Source of the DNA: a virus | Virus record (IMG/VR): IMGVR_UViG_3300010158_000216 | Coordinates: 1-31,531 of that record | Reading direction: 5' to 3' (one strand) | Length of the DNA: 31,531 nucleotides | Part shown: piece by piece, positions 18,042 to 24,644 of the stretch | Layout of the letters: every line of letters begins with the position of its first letter | Position numbering within the stretch: the stretch's first letter is position 1 | The notes under the pieces: model-generated | The model's database searches: none | Told to the model about the DNA's origin: nothing | What the model saw: only the letters and a program-made list of their open reading frames with translations | Made by a program: the position numbers and the translations under genes

Positions 18042-18326
18042 ATGAAAATATCAGAATTTAGAAAATTAATCCGTGAAGAGATTAAGCTGGCGGTTATGGA
18101 AGAGTCATTTATGGACAAGATCAAATCTTTTTTTATGAGAACTCCTGCAGAAACCAAGTTGTTAAATAGTTTAGACATATTTAGCGATGACTTGCTTTCT
18201 CCTGGCCAGAAAAAATATGATATTGTCATAAACAAGGCAAAGGAATTTGGAATGGATATCGATGATGCTCAGGCATTAGTTCTTCTACAAAAGAAGTTAG
18301 CAATGGAGATTGAAAAATTAAAATAA
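18042..18326 (+). CDS. small tagged protein of unknown function
   Basis: This 94-residue, almost fully helical and highly charged protein has no membrane segment. Its start, MKISEFRKLIREEIKLAVME, is closely similar to that of the next gene and to that of the gene at 7245, although the rest of the three proteins differs. The remaining part contains MDKIKSFFMRTPAETKLL and a C-terminal helix AQALVLLQKKLAMEIEKLK. I recognise no domain. The ATG follows an A-rich leader (AAACGATAAC) with no Shine-Dalgarno sequence, and the next gene starts 7 bases after its stop. The shared start may be a head-targeting tag; see findings. Confidence 0.6.
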   Translation: MKISEFRKLIREEIKLAVMEESFMDKIKSFFMRTPAETKLLNSLDIFSDDLLSPGQKKYDIVINKAKEFGMDIDDAQALVLLQKKLAMEIEKLK

Positions 18327-18333
18327 CAACAAC

Positions 18334-19113
18334 ATGAAAATATCACAATTAAAATCTCTTATAAAAGAGAGCATCAAAGAAGTATTAAAAGAAAATGAAA
18401 TTAATACTATCGATTACAAAAAACTAAAGACAATATATACTTTAGCCGGTAAACTTAAGTTATATGAACCTTATATGGTTGATGAAACAATAGAAGATAT
18501 AAAAGCATTAGAAAATGCAGTAAAAACTAATGATGAGTCTATATTTGAAACAATGGAAGAATCACAAGTTGACACGTATGAGTTGTCAGGTCTTGCAAAT
18601 TTAAATCCGGAACAGCAAGCTAAATGGAAAGGCATTGATATTGCTTTACGAGAATTATCTCGTATAATATATAAAATGGACTTCAACCTTATAAGTGAAA
18701 AATTCAAAAAATTAGCAGTTGCCATAAATAACTTTAATGCTCCGACTATGCAAGAAAAACGTAAAATGTCTTTAAAGGAAAATAGTCCATTAGACCCTAA
18801 ATTAGCTGGTTATTGGGTGATGAAAGACAAGAATTATGCTATATGTATGTATCCTTCGAAGCAAGAAGCAGAAATGGCATTTAAAAATCGCGGAACAAAA
18901 TACGGAAGTCATGCATTAAATTCGGGATGGAAAATTATGCCAGCAGAAGAGTTTGTTTCAACCGGTGGTTTATTAGATAAACATACCAATGGTCATCCAA
19001 ATTATATATCACCTTATAGACGCCCTGCTACAAATGATGCTGAGCTAGCTAAACATAAAGAACAAGATAGACTTGATCGAATAGCGCATTATTATAGAGA
19101 AATGGAAAGTTAA
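18334..19113 (+). CDS. tagged protein of unknown function
   Basis: This 259-residue soluble protein begins MKISQLKSLIKESIKEVLKE, a lysine/glutamate helix shared in style with the previous gene. Residues about 25-145 look helical. A second, different domain begins near residue 150 (LKENSPLDPKLAGYWVMKDK), with NYAICMYPSKQEAEMAFKNR and GWKIMPAEEFV resembling a small alpha/beta repeat, and ends in a charged tail RLDRIAHYYREMES. The LKENSPLD junction repeats a tag-like LKE, so the gene may be a fusion. I know no family. A strong terminator follows 24 bases after the stop, making it the last gene of its transcription unit. Confidence 0.6.
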   Translation: MKISQLKSLIKESIKEVLKENEINTIDYKKLKTIYTLAGKLKLYEPYMVDETIEDIKALENAVKTNDESIFETMEESQVDTYELSGLANLNPEQQAKWKGIDIALRELSRIIYKMDFNLISEKFKKLAVAINNFNAPTMQEKRKMSLKENSPLDPKLAGYWVMKDKNYAICMYPSKQEAEMAFKNRGTKYGSHALNSGWKIMPAEEFVSTGGLLDKHTNGHPNYISPYRRPATNDAELAKHKEQDRLDRIAHYYREMES

Positions 19114-19137
19114 TACATTTACGACATACATATTAAT

Positions 19138-19173
19138 AAGAGCCTGCAAAATATACCAACTGCAGGCTCTTTT
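19138..19173 (+). terminator. intrinsic terminator
   Basis: Perfect 11-bp arms AAGAGCCTGCA (19138-19148) and TGCAGGCTCTT (19161-19171) enclose a 12-base loop and run into TTTT. This is the most GC-rich stem in the window's intergenic DNA. It separates the unit ending with the gene at 18334 from the queD unit, whose promoter begins 19 bases further on. Confidence 0.9.
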
Positions 19174-19191
19174 ACTCTTATTTTAGATAAG

Positions 19192-19222
19192 ATTAGGAAA
19201 TATGAAATAAAGATATTATATT
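19192..19222 (+). promoter_or_regulatory. phage promoter ATTAGG-N19-TATATT
   Basis: ATTAGG at 19192-19197 and TATATT at 19217-19222 again have a 19-base spacer, which begins AAATATGAAA (compare AAATACGATA at 15937). It lies between a strong terminator and the queD-like gene, whose ATG is 18 bases after the TATATT box, giving a leader of about 12 bases. The terminator-promoter order strongly supports both calls. Confidence 0.8.
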
Positions 19223-19240
19223 AATAAAAAATAAAAATAT

Positions 19241-19741
19241 ATGGGAAAATTTCAATCAACAAAAGTATTTGACGGTTACAGCTGCGTATTTCGTCAATGG
19301 AAAGCAGAAGGCACACATTGTAAATTCTTACATGGTTATGGAGTATCATTTAAAGTAACATTTGAAGGTGATTTAGATGAAAAAAATTGGGTGTGGGATT
19401 TTGGAGGTATGAAGCGAGCTAAAGGTAATATTGATGGTATGAATCCTAAAGAATGGATGGATTATATGTTTGATCATACTACAATTATAGCTAATGATGA
19501 CCCAAAACTAGATAGATTTAAAACACTAGACCAACTAGGTATTATCCAATTAAGAATAATACCAGCTACAGGAGCAGAACAATTTGCAAAATTTATCTAT
19601 GAAAAGTTAAATGTATTTGTCAAAGAAGAAACTAACGGTCGCGTAAAAATAGTAAAGGTTAAATTTATGGAGAATGCTAAGAATAGTGCTTACTATTATG
19701 AAGATGATACATTAACACCATTATTAAAAGAAATAGAATAA
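19241..19741 (+). CDS. queD: QueD-like 6-carboxy-tetrahydropterin synthase (HGY subtype)
   Basis: This 166-residue PTPS-fold protein has the conserved order of QueD: a catalytic Cys and metal-site loop THCKFLHGYGVSF (C27, H31), strand VTFEG, WDFGGMK, the catalytic FDH, and TGAEQFAKFIYEKL, which replaces PTSEN. Two of the usual three zinc histidines are changed: the HGH motif reads HGY (Y33), and the early A-A-H position lies in GYSCVFRQW. I recall a bacterial subfamily with the same FRQW and HGY signatures annotated as QueD-like, so this may be a variant rather than a decayed enzyme. It would make 6-carboxy-tetrahydropterin from the FolE product. FolE and QueE are both in the window. It is the first gene after a terminator and promoter. 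Confidence 0.85.
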   Translation: MGKFQSTKVFDGYSCVFRQWKAEGTHCKFLHGYGVSFKVTFEGDLDEKNWVWDFGGMKRAKGNIDGMNPKEWMDYMFDHTTIIANDDPKLDRFKTLDQLGIIQLRIIPATGAEQFAKFIYEKLNVFVKEETNGRVKIVKVKFMENAKNSAYYYEDDTLTPLLKEIE

Positions 19742-19743
19742 TT

Positions 19744-19917
19744 ATGAAAACAATACAAAACAGAAACACTTTTGAAGTGAGGAGAGTATCAGACGTAGTA
19801 GCTGAGAAGATGATTTTACAAAATTGGAAATATGTTCCTAAAGCAACTGCTAAGACAATTAAAGAACCTGAATTAAAATTCGTAACTAAAACTAAAAAGC
19901 ATGATAAAGTTTCATAA
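19744..19917 (+). CDS. 57-residue small protein
   Basis: ATG at 19744 lies 2 bases after the queD stop and opens a 57-residue frame ending TAA at 19915-19917. The protein is basic: it begins MKTIQNRNTFEVRRVSDVVA, continues with ILQNWKYVPKATAKT, and ends in a Lys/Thr tail. The tight spacing after queD and the 17-base overlap with the next gene make it a real gene candidate despite its size. I do not recognise the family. Composition and size would fit a small nucleic-acid-binding or virion protein, but nothing proves that. Confidence 0.6.
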   Translation: MKTIQNRNTFEVRRVSDVVAEKMILQNWKYVPKATAKTIKEPELKFVTKTKKHDKVS

Positions 19918-20224
19918 ATACGCCTTGACATCTTTCGATTTAGAAAAGATGGAGGATTTAAAATTTGATGGCGAACATCCTAACGGATATAATCCAGGAT
20001 ATAAGATTAAAGGAGCTACTATTAATTTAGAGTCATCTATAAAATATCAAGCATTATTTGTTCATGATGGACCAGATAGATGGTTTCATACATCGACAGT
20101 TGAAAGACAAGAAGAATGTGAAGGATATGATTTATTATATACCCTTAATTCAGTTTATAAAGTAACTCCAAACATTCCTGGAATATCAGGAGTTCAAGAA
20201 AAACATATAGTAACGATAGATTAA
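19901..20224 (+). CDS. hypothetical protein
   Basis: This 107-residue soluble protein has no known domain. It overlaps the preceding small gene by 17 bases; a later in-frame ATG at 19949 would avoid the overlap and still leave most of the protein. The middle is beta-rich with conserved-looking Gly and aromatic residues (GEHPNGYNPGYKIKG, ALFVHDGPDRWFHTSTV), and the tail GVQEKHIVTID is strand-like. It ends 5 bases before the broken queE start at 20230, so in the ancestral order it probably lay directly before queE. Confidence 0.5.
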   Translation: MIKFHKYALTSFDLEKMEDLKFDGEHPNGYNPGYKIKGATINLESSIKYQALFVHDGPDRWFHTSTVERQEECEGYDLLYTLNSVYKVTPNIPGISGVQEKHIVTID

Positions 20225-20229
20225 AGAAT

Positions 20230-20286
20230 ATGAAAAATACATTATTAATATCAAGCGATTTCTATTCAGTACAAGGGACGTTGTAA
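20230..20286 (+). pseudogene. broken 5' end of a queE gene
   Basis: ATG at 20230 opens an 18-codon frame ending TAA at 20284-20286. It reads MKNTLLISSDFYSVQG followed by TL and stop. The intact QueE at 21009 begins MNKINKMLISSDFMSVQGEG, so LISSDF and SVQG align with a single substitution between them, and the match stops exactly after QG. Codons differ at most synonymous sites, so this is not a recent duplication. The likely history is that an endonuclease gene with its own queE start inserted here and left the old start as a remnant. The protein match is seen directly; the history is inferred. Confidence 0.8.
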
Positions 20287-20300
20287 AAAGTAAAACTGTC

Positions 20301-20316
20301 TATATTTATATTAAAA
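20301..20316 (+). promoter_or_regulatory. AT-rich upstream element of the endonuclease gene
   Basis: TATATTTATATTAAAA lies 4 bases before the endonuclease ATG and resembles the ATATTTATATTAAATA elements upstream of other accessory genes (6202, 6815, 22535, 26356, 30794). It may be a late-type promoter, but the base composition makes chance matches easy. Confidence 0.3.
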
Positions 20317-20320
20317 GAAT

Positions 20321-21016
20321 ATGGAATATAAAAAAGACATGAAATGGCGTAAATTAAAATTTACTGCAGAAGAAAAAAAGCAATATTATAATAGTATTAT
20401 TAAACCTTTAATTTGGGAAGGGTTGACATCAAAAAAAATGCAAGATGATAAATTAATATTATGCTCACATCCTACAGCTCGAGTCCTTTTAAAAGAGTTT
20501 GGTACTGAAGATGATATTATTAAGTATACAAATAACACGAAGTCTGGTAAAGCGCATGGTAAAACTAAAGGTCGTGCTAATAAATATAAAGGAATGAAAT
20601 ATGAGGAATGGATGTCACCTGAAAAAGTAATATCTAAAAAGGCTCAAGCTTCAAAACTTTGGAAGGAAAATAATCCCAGAAAATTCTTTACTGGAAATAA
20701 TGTTAGTAAAGGACAGCGTTTATTATATGAGACTATAAAAGAAAAATTTCCTACAGCAGTATTAGAATATGAAATAGCAGCGCCCGGCAAAAAATATTAT
20801 TTAGATATTGCAGTTCCTGACCTTATGCTAAATTTTGAATATGATGGTATATATTGGCATTCATTTCCCGAAGCTATTGAACGAGATAAAAATCGTGATA
20901 TATACTTAAAATCGTTAGGATGGAAAGTTTTTAGGTATTCATTTAATGCTAGAAATGATTTGGAAGTTAGAGAAGAATTAATTAAATTAAATATAAATTT
21001 TAAAGAATATGAATAA
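20321..21016 (+). CDS. EDxHD/Vsr-like homing endonuclease
   Basis: This 231-residue protein has two parts. The basic N-terminal half (about 1-125) contains GKAHGKTKGRANKYKGMKYEE and KKAQASKLWKENNPRKF, similar to NUMOD-type DNA-binding segments of phage homing enzymes. The C-terminal half is a Vsr/PD-(D/E)XK-type core: a helix after SKGQRLLYE, strand YYLDIAVPD (D162, D167), then FEYDGIYWHS with E173, D175 and H180 (the E-x-D-x4-H of EDxHD enzymes), ERDKNRD, and GWKVFRYS. It stands between a broken and an intact queE 5' end and overlaps the intact queE by 8 bases. Free-standing homing endonucleases usually cut alleles lacking the insertion, so queE is the probable target. It likely makes a double-strand break or nick. 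Confidence 0.85.
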   Translation: MEYKKDMKWRKLKFTAEEKKQYYNSIIKPLIWEGLTSKKMQDDKLILCSHPTARVLLKEFGTEDDIIKYTNNTKSGKAHGKTKGRANKYKGMKYEEWMSPEKVISKKAQASKLWKENNPRKFFTGNNVSKGQRLLYETIKEKFPTAVLEYEIAAPGKKYYLDIAVPDLMLNFEYDGIYWHSFPEAIERDKNRDIYLKSLGWKVFRYSFNARNDLEVREELIKLNINFKEYE

Positions 21017-21896
21017 AATAAATAAGATGCTGATTTCATCAGACTTTATGAGCGTACAAGGAGAAGGTATATCAACTGGTATTCCATCATACTTTGTACG
21101 ATTAGCAAATTGCAATTTAACTTGCGGAATGTCGAGAGCATTCGCAAATAAAATTCTAAAAGAAAAATTACTAGATGATGGTGAAATATTTAAAGGTGAT
21201 TTAGAATTAGAAGGTAAAGCTACTTGGACCTGTGATTCTACATCACAATGGTTATGGAGAGGAGTTGAGCAAGACTTTCAATATCTAATTAATCAGTGGA
21301 AACAACAAGGAATATATGATGATATATTAAGTGGTACCATTCATGTTATTTGGACAGGTGGTGAACCTACAATTAAGTCACATCAAGAAGCTATTGTTAA
21401 TTTTCACCACTATCTATATGATGTTGTGTATTATGAAACATTAGAAAATCTAAAAGGAACAGCAGTTGCCGATGAAGATGTCTATAACTACATTAAATTA
21501 AATTTATTTAATGAAATAGAAACTAACGGCACAATAGTAATTGAAGATGCTTTATTCCAAATGCTAAACCAAATAAATTGCTCACCTAAATTAGCAAACT
21601 CAGGAATGACTGAGAAACAACGTATTAATCCAGAAGCAATTAAACGAATAATGTCACATAATAATTATCAATTTAAATTTGTAATAAGTAATGAAGAAGA
21701 TATCCAAGAAATATTCAGCGATTTTATCATACCATTTAGCATACCTTTTAAGAATGTAGTTGTAATGCCAGGAATGGATTCGCAAACTCAGTTTCATGAA
21801 AGAACCAATTTCATTATGGAAATGGCCAAGAAATATAAAGTAAGAGCATTATCTAGAATGCACATAAGTGCGTGGGACAAAACATTAAATGTATAA
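21009..21896 (+). CDS. queE: QueE, 7-carboxy-7-deazaguanine synthase (radical SAM)
   Basis: This 295-residue enzyme would convert 6-carboxy-tetrahydropterin to 7-carboxy-7-deazaguanine. It begins with the QueE-type SVQGEG and PSYFVRLANCNLTCG. The iron-sulfur cysteines are C35, C39 and C75 (in ATWTCDS), giving CX3CX35C instead of the compact CX3CX2C: about 33 extra residues sit inside the cluster loop. IWTGGEPTI is the SAM-binding GGEP motif, ETNGTI follows, then INCSPKLANSG, FKFVIS and MPGM. The start overlaps the endonuclease gene by 8 bases; a Met at residue 7 (21027) is an alternative. The 5' end is probably the copy brought in with the endonuclease. It shares a pathway with FolE and QueD. 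Confidence 0.9.
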   Translation: MNKINKMLISSDFMSVQGEGISTGIPSYFVRLANCNLTCGMSRAFANKILKEKLLDDGEIFKGDLELEGKATWTCDSTSQWLWRGVEQDFQYLINQWKQQGIYDDILSGTIHVIWTGGEPTIKSHQEAIVNFHHYLYDVVYYETLENLKGTAVADEDVYNYIKLNLFNEIETNGTIVIEDALFQMLNQINCSPKLANSGMTEKQRINPEAIKRIMSHNNYQFKFVISNEEDIQEIFSDFIIPFSIPFKNVVVMPGMDSQTQFHERTNFIMEMAKKYKVRALSRMHISAWDKTLNV

Positions 21897-21899
21897 GTT

Positions 21900-22514
21900 A
21901 TGAATAAAAAAGGAAATGAAGGACCAACCTTCGAAGAAATAGCCGTTGTAGAAAAAGCAACTAACGGAAAAATTGGGAAATATGAATGGTGGGATGTTAG
22001 AGGTACAGACGAAGCATTTAAATCAAATATTAAACCAAAGAATGAATCAGATATAATTTTTCATGGTGTATTAGAAAACTCATTTATATCACCTAATGGA
22101 AAATATATTGGTGATTTTGATAGAGCTAAATGGTATCAAAAAAATAAACTAAAAGTATATGAACCGTACGCTTCTGGAGTTGCTGAAGCATATAATGAAA
22201 ATGATGAATTAGAAGGATATTGCGGTTACACTCATAGAGGAGCTCAAATATTTCGAATCGGAGATAGATTATTTGATGAATCTTATGAACCAAAAGAAGA
22301 AGATTACACATCAGAACAGTGGTCAGAATGGGTTAAAAAATATAATGACGATATTGCTGAGGCTGAGTTAGAAGGAGATACTTGGTGGGTAGATGATATT
22401 AAAAGTGATGGTATTGGTAGATATATACCATTTAAATTAAAAGGATCTAAACTTATTGAATCGATGGAAGAATGTGCTCAAGCAGCAATCAACTTAAGTA
22501 AACATTTAAGTTAA
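21900..22514 (+). CDS. hypothetical acidic protein
   Basis: This is a 204-residue, acidic, Trp-rich soluble protein of unknown family. Visible segments are a short helical N-terminus (TFEEIAVVEKAT), GKYEWWDVRGTDEAFKS, a beta-rich middle (YCGYTHRGAQIFRIGDRLFD), the acidic EEDYTSEQWSEWVKKYNDD, and a C-terminal helix MEECAQAAINLSKHL. No catalytic signature stands out. It starts 3 bases after queE with the ATAAGTTATG context, so it is probably co-transcribed with queE. Position after queE hints at a link to DNA base modification, but the sequence gives no direct support. Confidence 0.55.
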   Translation: MNKKGNEGPTFEEIAVVEKATNGKIGKYEWWDVRGTDEAFKSNIKPKNESDIIFHGVLENSFISPNGKYIGDFDRAKWYQKNKLKVYEPYASGVAEAYNENDELEGYCGYTHRGAQIFRIGDRLFDESYEPKEEDYTSEQWSEWVKKYNDDIAEAELEGDTWWVDDIKSDGIGRYIPFKLKGSKLIESMEECAQAAINLSKHLS

Positions 22515-22534
22515 TAAGTTATGAATATAAAATA

Positions 22535-22551
22535 ATATTTATAATAAAATA
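22535..22551 (+). promoter_or_regulatory. AT-rich upstream element of the ADP-ribosyltransferase gene
   Basis: ATATTTATAATAAAATA lies 5 bases before the ATG at 22557 and belongs to the same loose family as the elements before other accessory genes. Just upstream, at 22521, an ATG in the ATAAGTTATG context opens only four codons, a possible leftover of the start of the next gene (23298). Confidence 0.3.
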
Positions 22552-22556
22552 TAATT

Positions 22557-23282
22557 ATGATTAAATTAATTGATTTATTAAAAGAATTTGAGTATGGTAC
22601 TTATTTGTTTAGCGATCCTAATGATAAAAGTATAGTTAATAAACAGCATATCAAATCACTTATTTCAAAGAAAGAACCAAATTCAAATGACGAGAAGATT
22701 TTTTTAAAAGCATTAAATAAATATTTTTCAGATAATGTTGAAAAGACTATTGATGTTGATGTATTAAATAAACTATTACAGCTCAAATCAAAATTTCCAA
22801 ATATTTTAGATCCAACTATGTCTAGATATTCGTCAGCATATAGAGGTACGACTATTGATATAGACATATTACTTGAAAGTGATATTAAATTTTATAACTT
22901 TAATGTATATATTATTGAATCGCCAGACATAACTATACAATCAAAAGGATCTGCCGGGTATCTTAGTTTTAGTAATTCATATCAACAAGCTGAACTTTTT
23001 AGTAAGGTAAATTCTAAAGATATTAATAAATTAATTAGTACTAACACATTTCCTATTATATCAGAAATAGATTTAATCAATCCAAACTTATTATTTAATA
23101 CCGAATTCACGAGAGCTGTATCTGAATTTGATGAAGAAGAATTTATATTAGTAGATAATAAATTTACTCCTAGTAATATATTCATAGCAAACCCTAATGA
23201 TATATTTAGTAAGATTAAAAATATAAAAAAGACGGCTCCTAAATTTTACGAGTTACAATCTAAATTAAATTTAAGTAAATAA
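22557..23282 (+). CDS. putative mono-ADP-ribosyltransferase
   Basis: This 241-residue protein shows the three-part R-S-E signature of ADP-ribosyltransferases in order: SAYRGTT (R96), GYLSFSNSYQQAELF (S137-F-S139-N-S141, the STS position), and FDEEEFILVD (E193-x-E195, the ExE catalytic position). The expected beta-strands (YIIES, FILVD) surround them. The N-terminal 90 residues are helical and lack a known domain. It would transfer ADP-ribose from NAD to host proteins or nucleic acids, as T4 Alt and Mod do to RNA polymerase and other targets. The start MIKLIDLLKEF resembles the short helix at the head-packaged T4 Alt N-terminus. The gene looks inserted between the genes at 21900 and 23298. Fold confidence is good; the target is unknown. 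Confidence 0.75.
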   Translation: MIKLIDLLKEFEYGTYLFSDPNDKSIVNKQHIKSLISKKEPNSNDEKIFLKALNKYFSDNVEKTIDVDVLNKLLQLKSKFPNILDPTMSRYSSAYRGTTIDIDILLESDIKFYNFNVYIIESPDITIQSKGSAGYLSFSNSYQQAELFSKVNSKDINKLISTNTFPIISEIDLINPNLLFNTEFTRAVSEFDEEEFILVDNKFTPSNIFIANPNDIFSKIKNIKKTAPKFYELQSKLNLSK

Positions 23283-23297
23283 ATAAACAAATAAGTT

Positions 23298-23819
23298 ATG
23301 AGTATTAATAAAATAAAATATAACACTCTCTATAATCAATTAGCAGAGTCTATTGATTTTGAAAATTCGACACCCATTACTTTAAAATTAGATCAAGATG
23401 TTAGATTTAAAGTTAAAGATTTAGATGTCGGAGTAAAAGTAGAAAGATTTGGTCATGGCAGTGAAATAATGTTTCAGCGAGGATCCATTCTATATAATAA
23501 ATTCAATCCTAATACATATTATAATATTGGATTTGATATTGAAGATTCTACAATCCAAAAATATAAAACAGATTATAATACATTGGCCAATATACTAGGA
23601 ATAATAGTTAAATCAACCTTAGAATGGATTAAGCAAAATAATCCAGATGTAGTTACCATAATACCTGCTGGTAAGAATGATATTGAATCTAAAAAGAAAT
23701 TAAGTATTTACGCCTCTATATTACATGGTAATGAATCTTTATTAAATAGTATTGGATACTATTGGGATACTAGTAAATTTATGGGTAAATCAGGACTATA
23801 TATAGCTAAAATTAAATAA
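23298..23819 (+). CDS. hypothetical phage protein
   Basis: This 173-residue protein has an N-terminal beta-rich part (ITLKLDQDVRFKVKDLDVGV) and a C-terminal helix-strand part: LANILGIIVKSTLEWIKQNN, PDVVTIIPAGKND, KKKLSIYASILHG and a final YYWDTS. The order 'helix, hydrophobic strand, then basic-SIYASIL helix' resembles a group of uncharacterised phage proteins that recall acetyltransferase topology, but the acetyl-CoA loop is not evident. It uses the AATAAGTTATG start context and is followed one base later by the next gene, so the two are coupled. The function is unknown. Confidence 0.55.
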   Translation: MSINKIKYNTLYNQLAESIDFENSTPITLKLDQDVRFKVKDLDVGVKVERFGHGSEIMFQRGSILYNKFNPNTYYNIGFDIEDSTIQKYKTDYNTLANILGIIVKSTLEWIKQNNPDVVTIIPAGKNDIESKKKLSIYASILHGNESLLNSIGYYWDTSKFMGKSGLYIAKIK

Positions 23820-23820
23820 A

Positions 23821-24288
23821 ATGAAATTATTAAATAAACACTTAGACACATTTGAGCCAATTATAAATAAACTAAATCAATTGGCTACTACAGGAAATAA
23901 TTGCCGAATTGGAGGTTCAATGGCATTAGAATTACATGGATTAAAGATTCCCAGGACGCCTGATGATTTAGATATTATTATATCTTTTCCTTCATTAAAA
24001 CAAGAAGAATATTTGCAATTACTAGAACCATTTAATTATAATACAAACCTTGGTATGTATGATGATAATCGATATAACTTTAAATTTAAAAAAGATGGAA
24101 TGTTTTTAAATATCCTTATATCATATAATACTAATATTCATGGCAATGATTTACTTTATAAATATAAAGACCATTACTACCCAATTGCGCCAATTGAAGA
24201 AACGATAGATGCAAAAAGAAAATATAACCGACTAAAGGATTTAGGCGATTTTATTTATTTAAAAAATAACAATTTTAACAATCAATAA
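23821..24288 (+). CDS. nucleotidyltransferase-fold protein (AbiEii/MNT-like)
   Basis: This 155-residue protein has the start of a nucleotidyltransferase fold: CRIGGSMALELHGL (G31, G32, S33) followed by RTPDDLDIII with D49 and D51 as the metal-binding pair, then a longer loop and strand, and IEETIDAKRKYNRLKDLGDF near the end, where similar proteins have K-x-x-x-x-R-x-K-D-x-x-D. Such enzymes move nucleoside phosphates to proteins, tRNA or small molecules; AbiEii-type toxins belong here. No antitoxin-like partner is adjacent. It could counter host defence or modify a host molecule. The fold call is fair; the substrate is unknown. Confidence 0.7.
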   Translation: MKLLNKHLDTFEPIINKLNQLATTGNNCRIGGSMALELHGLKIPRTPDDLDIIISFPSLKQEEYLQLLEPFNYNTNLGMYDDNRYNFKFKKDGMFLNILISYNTNIHGNDLLYKYKDHYYPIAPIEETIDAKRKYNRLKDLGDFIYLKNNNFNNQ

Positions 24289-24292
24289 TAAA

Positions 24293-24616
24293 ATGACAAA
24301 CAACGAAGAAAATGCGCAATTAGCGAAGCCGTTAGGCGACAGAGTGTTAGTAGAAGCTGCACCAAAACATGAAGAAAAGAAAACGGAATCAGGAATCTTT
24401 ATTCCAGAAACAGCCGCAACAGAAGATGTTAAATACACAACCGTAGTTGCTGTAGGAGATGGTCTTTATACCCAAAGTGGTATAGCAATTCCTATGACAG
24501 TAAAAGTAGGAGATAAAGTAGTAGTCCCTCCTTATCATCAAGGACAAGATATTAAAATGAATGGCAAATCTTATCTTATATTAAGAGAGTCAGAATTATT
24601 AATGGTAATTAGGTAA
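24293..24616 (+). CDS. groES: GroES co-chaperonin
   Basis: This 107-residue protein is collinear with bacterial GroES: PLGDRVLVEA near the start, a mobile loop KKTESGIFIPETA that contains the GroEL-binding hydrophobic GIFIP, then VAVGDG, VKVGDKVVVPPY, and ILRESELLMVI. It has an extra ten-residue acidic N-terminus. It would cap the phage GroEL encoded at 9867 or the host chaperonin. The final codons contain the ATTAGG box of the promoter for the glycosyltransferase gene. It starts 4 bases after the nucleotidyltransferase-like gene. Confidence 0.95.
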   Translation: MTNNEENAQLAKPLGDRVLVEAAPKHEEKKTESGIFIPETAATEDVKYTTVVAVGDGLYTQSGIAIPMTVKVGDKVVVPPYHQGQDIKMNGKSYLILRESELLMVIR

Positions 24617-24638
24617 TTTGAAAATTAATACTTATATT
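24608..24638 (+). promoter_or_regulatory. phage promoter ATTAGG-N19-TATATT, leaderless type
   Basis: ATTAGG at 24608-24613 forms the last codons of groES, and TATATT at 24633-24638 follows after exactly 19 bases. The box ends 6 bases before the ATG at 24645, the same geometry as at 4849, so the transcript would start at or next to that ATG. This decides the start of the glycosyltransferase gene in favour of 24645 over the TTG at 24618. Confidence 0.75.
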
Positions 24639-24644
24639 AATGTT

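Noticed and set aside
22126-22311. Toxin-antitoxin pair around the nucleotidyltransferase-like gene
   Set aside because: No small antitoxin-like partner is adjacent, and the neighbouring frames are shadows or unrelated genes.
24618-24644. TTG start for the glycosyltransferase
   Set aside because: It lies within the ATTAGG-N19-TATATT promoter spacer, so the promoter's transcript could not contain it; ATG 24645 fits the leaderless geometry.
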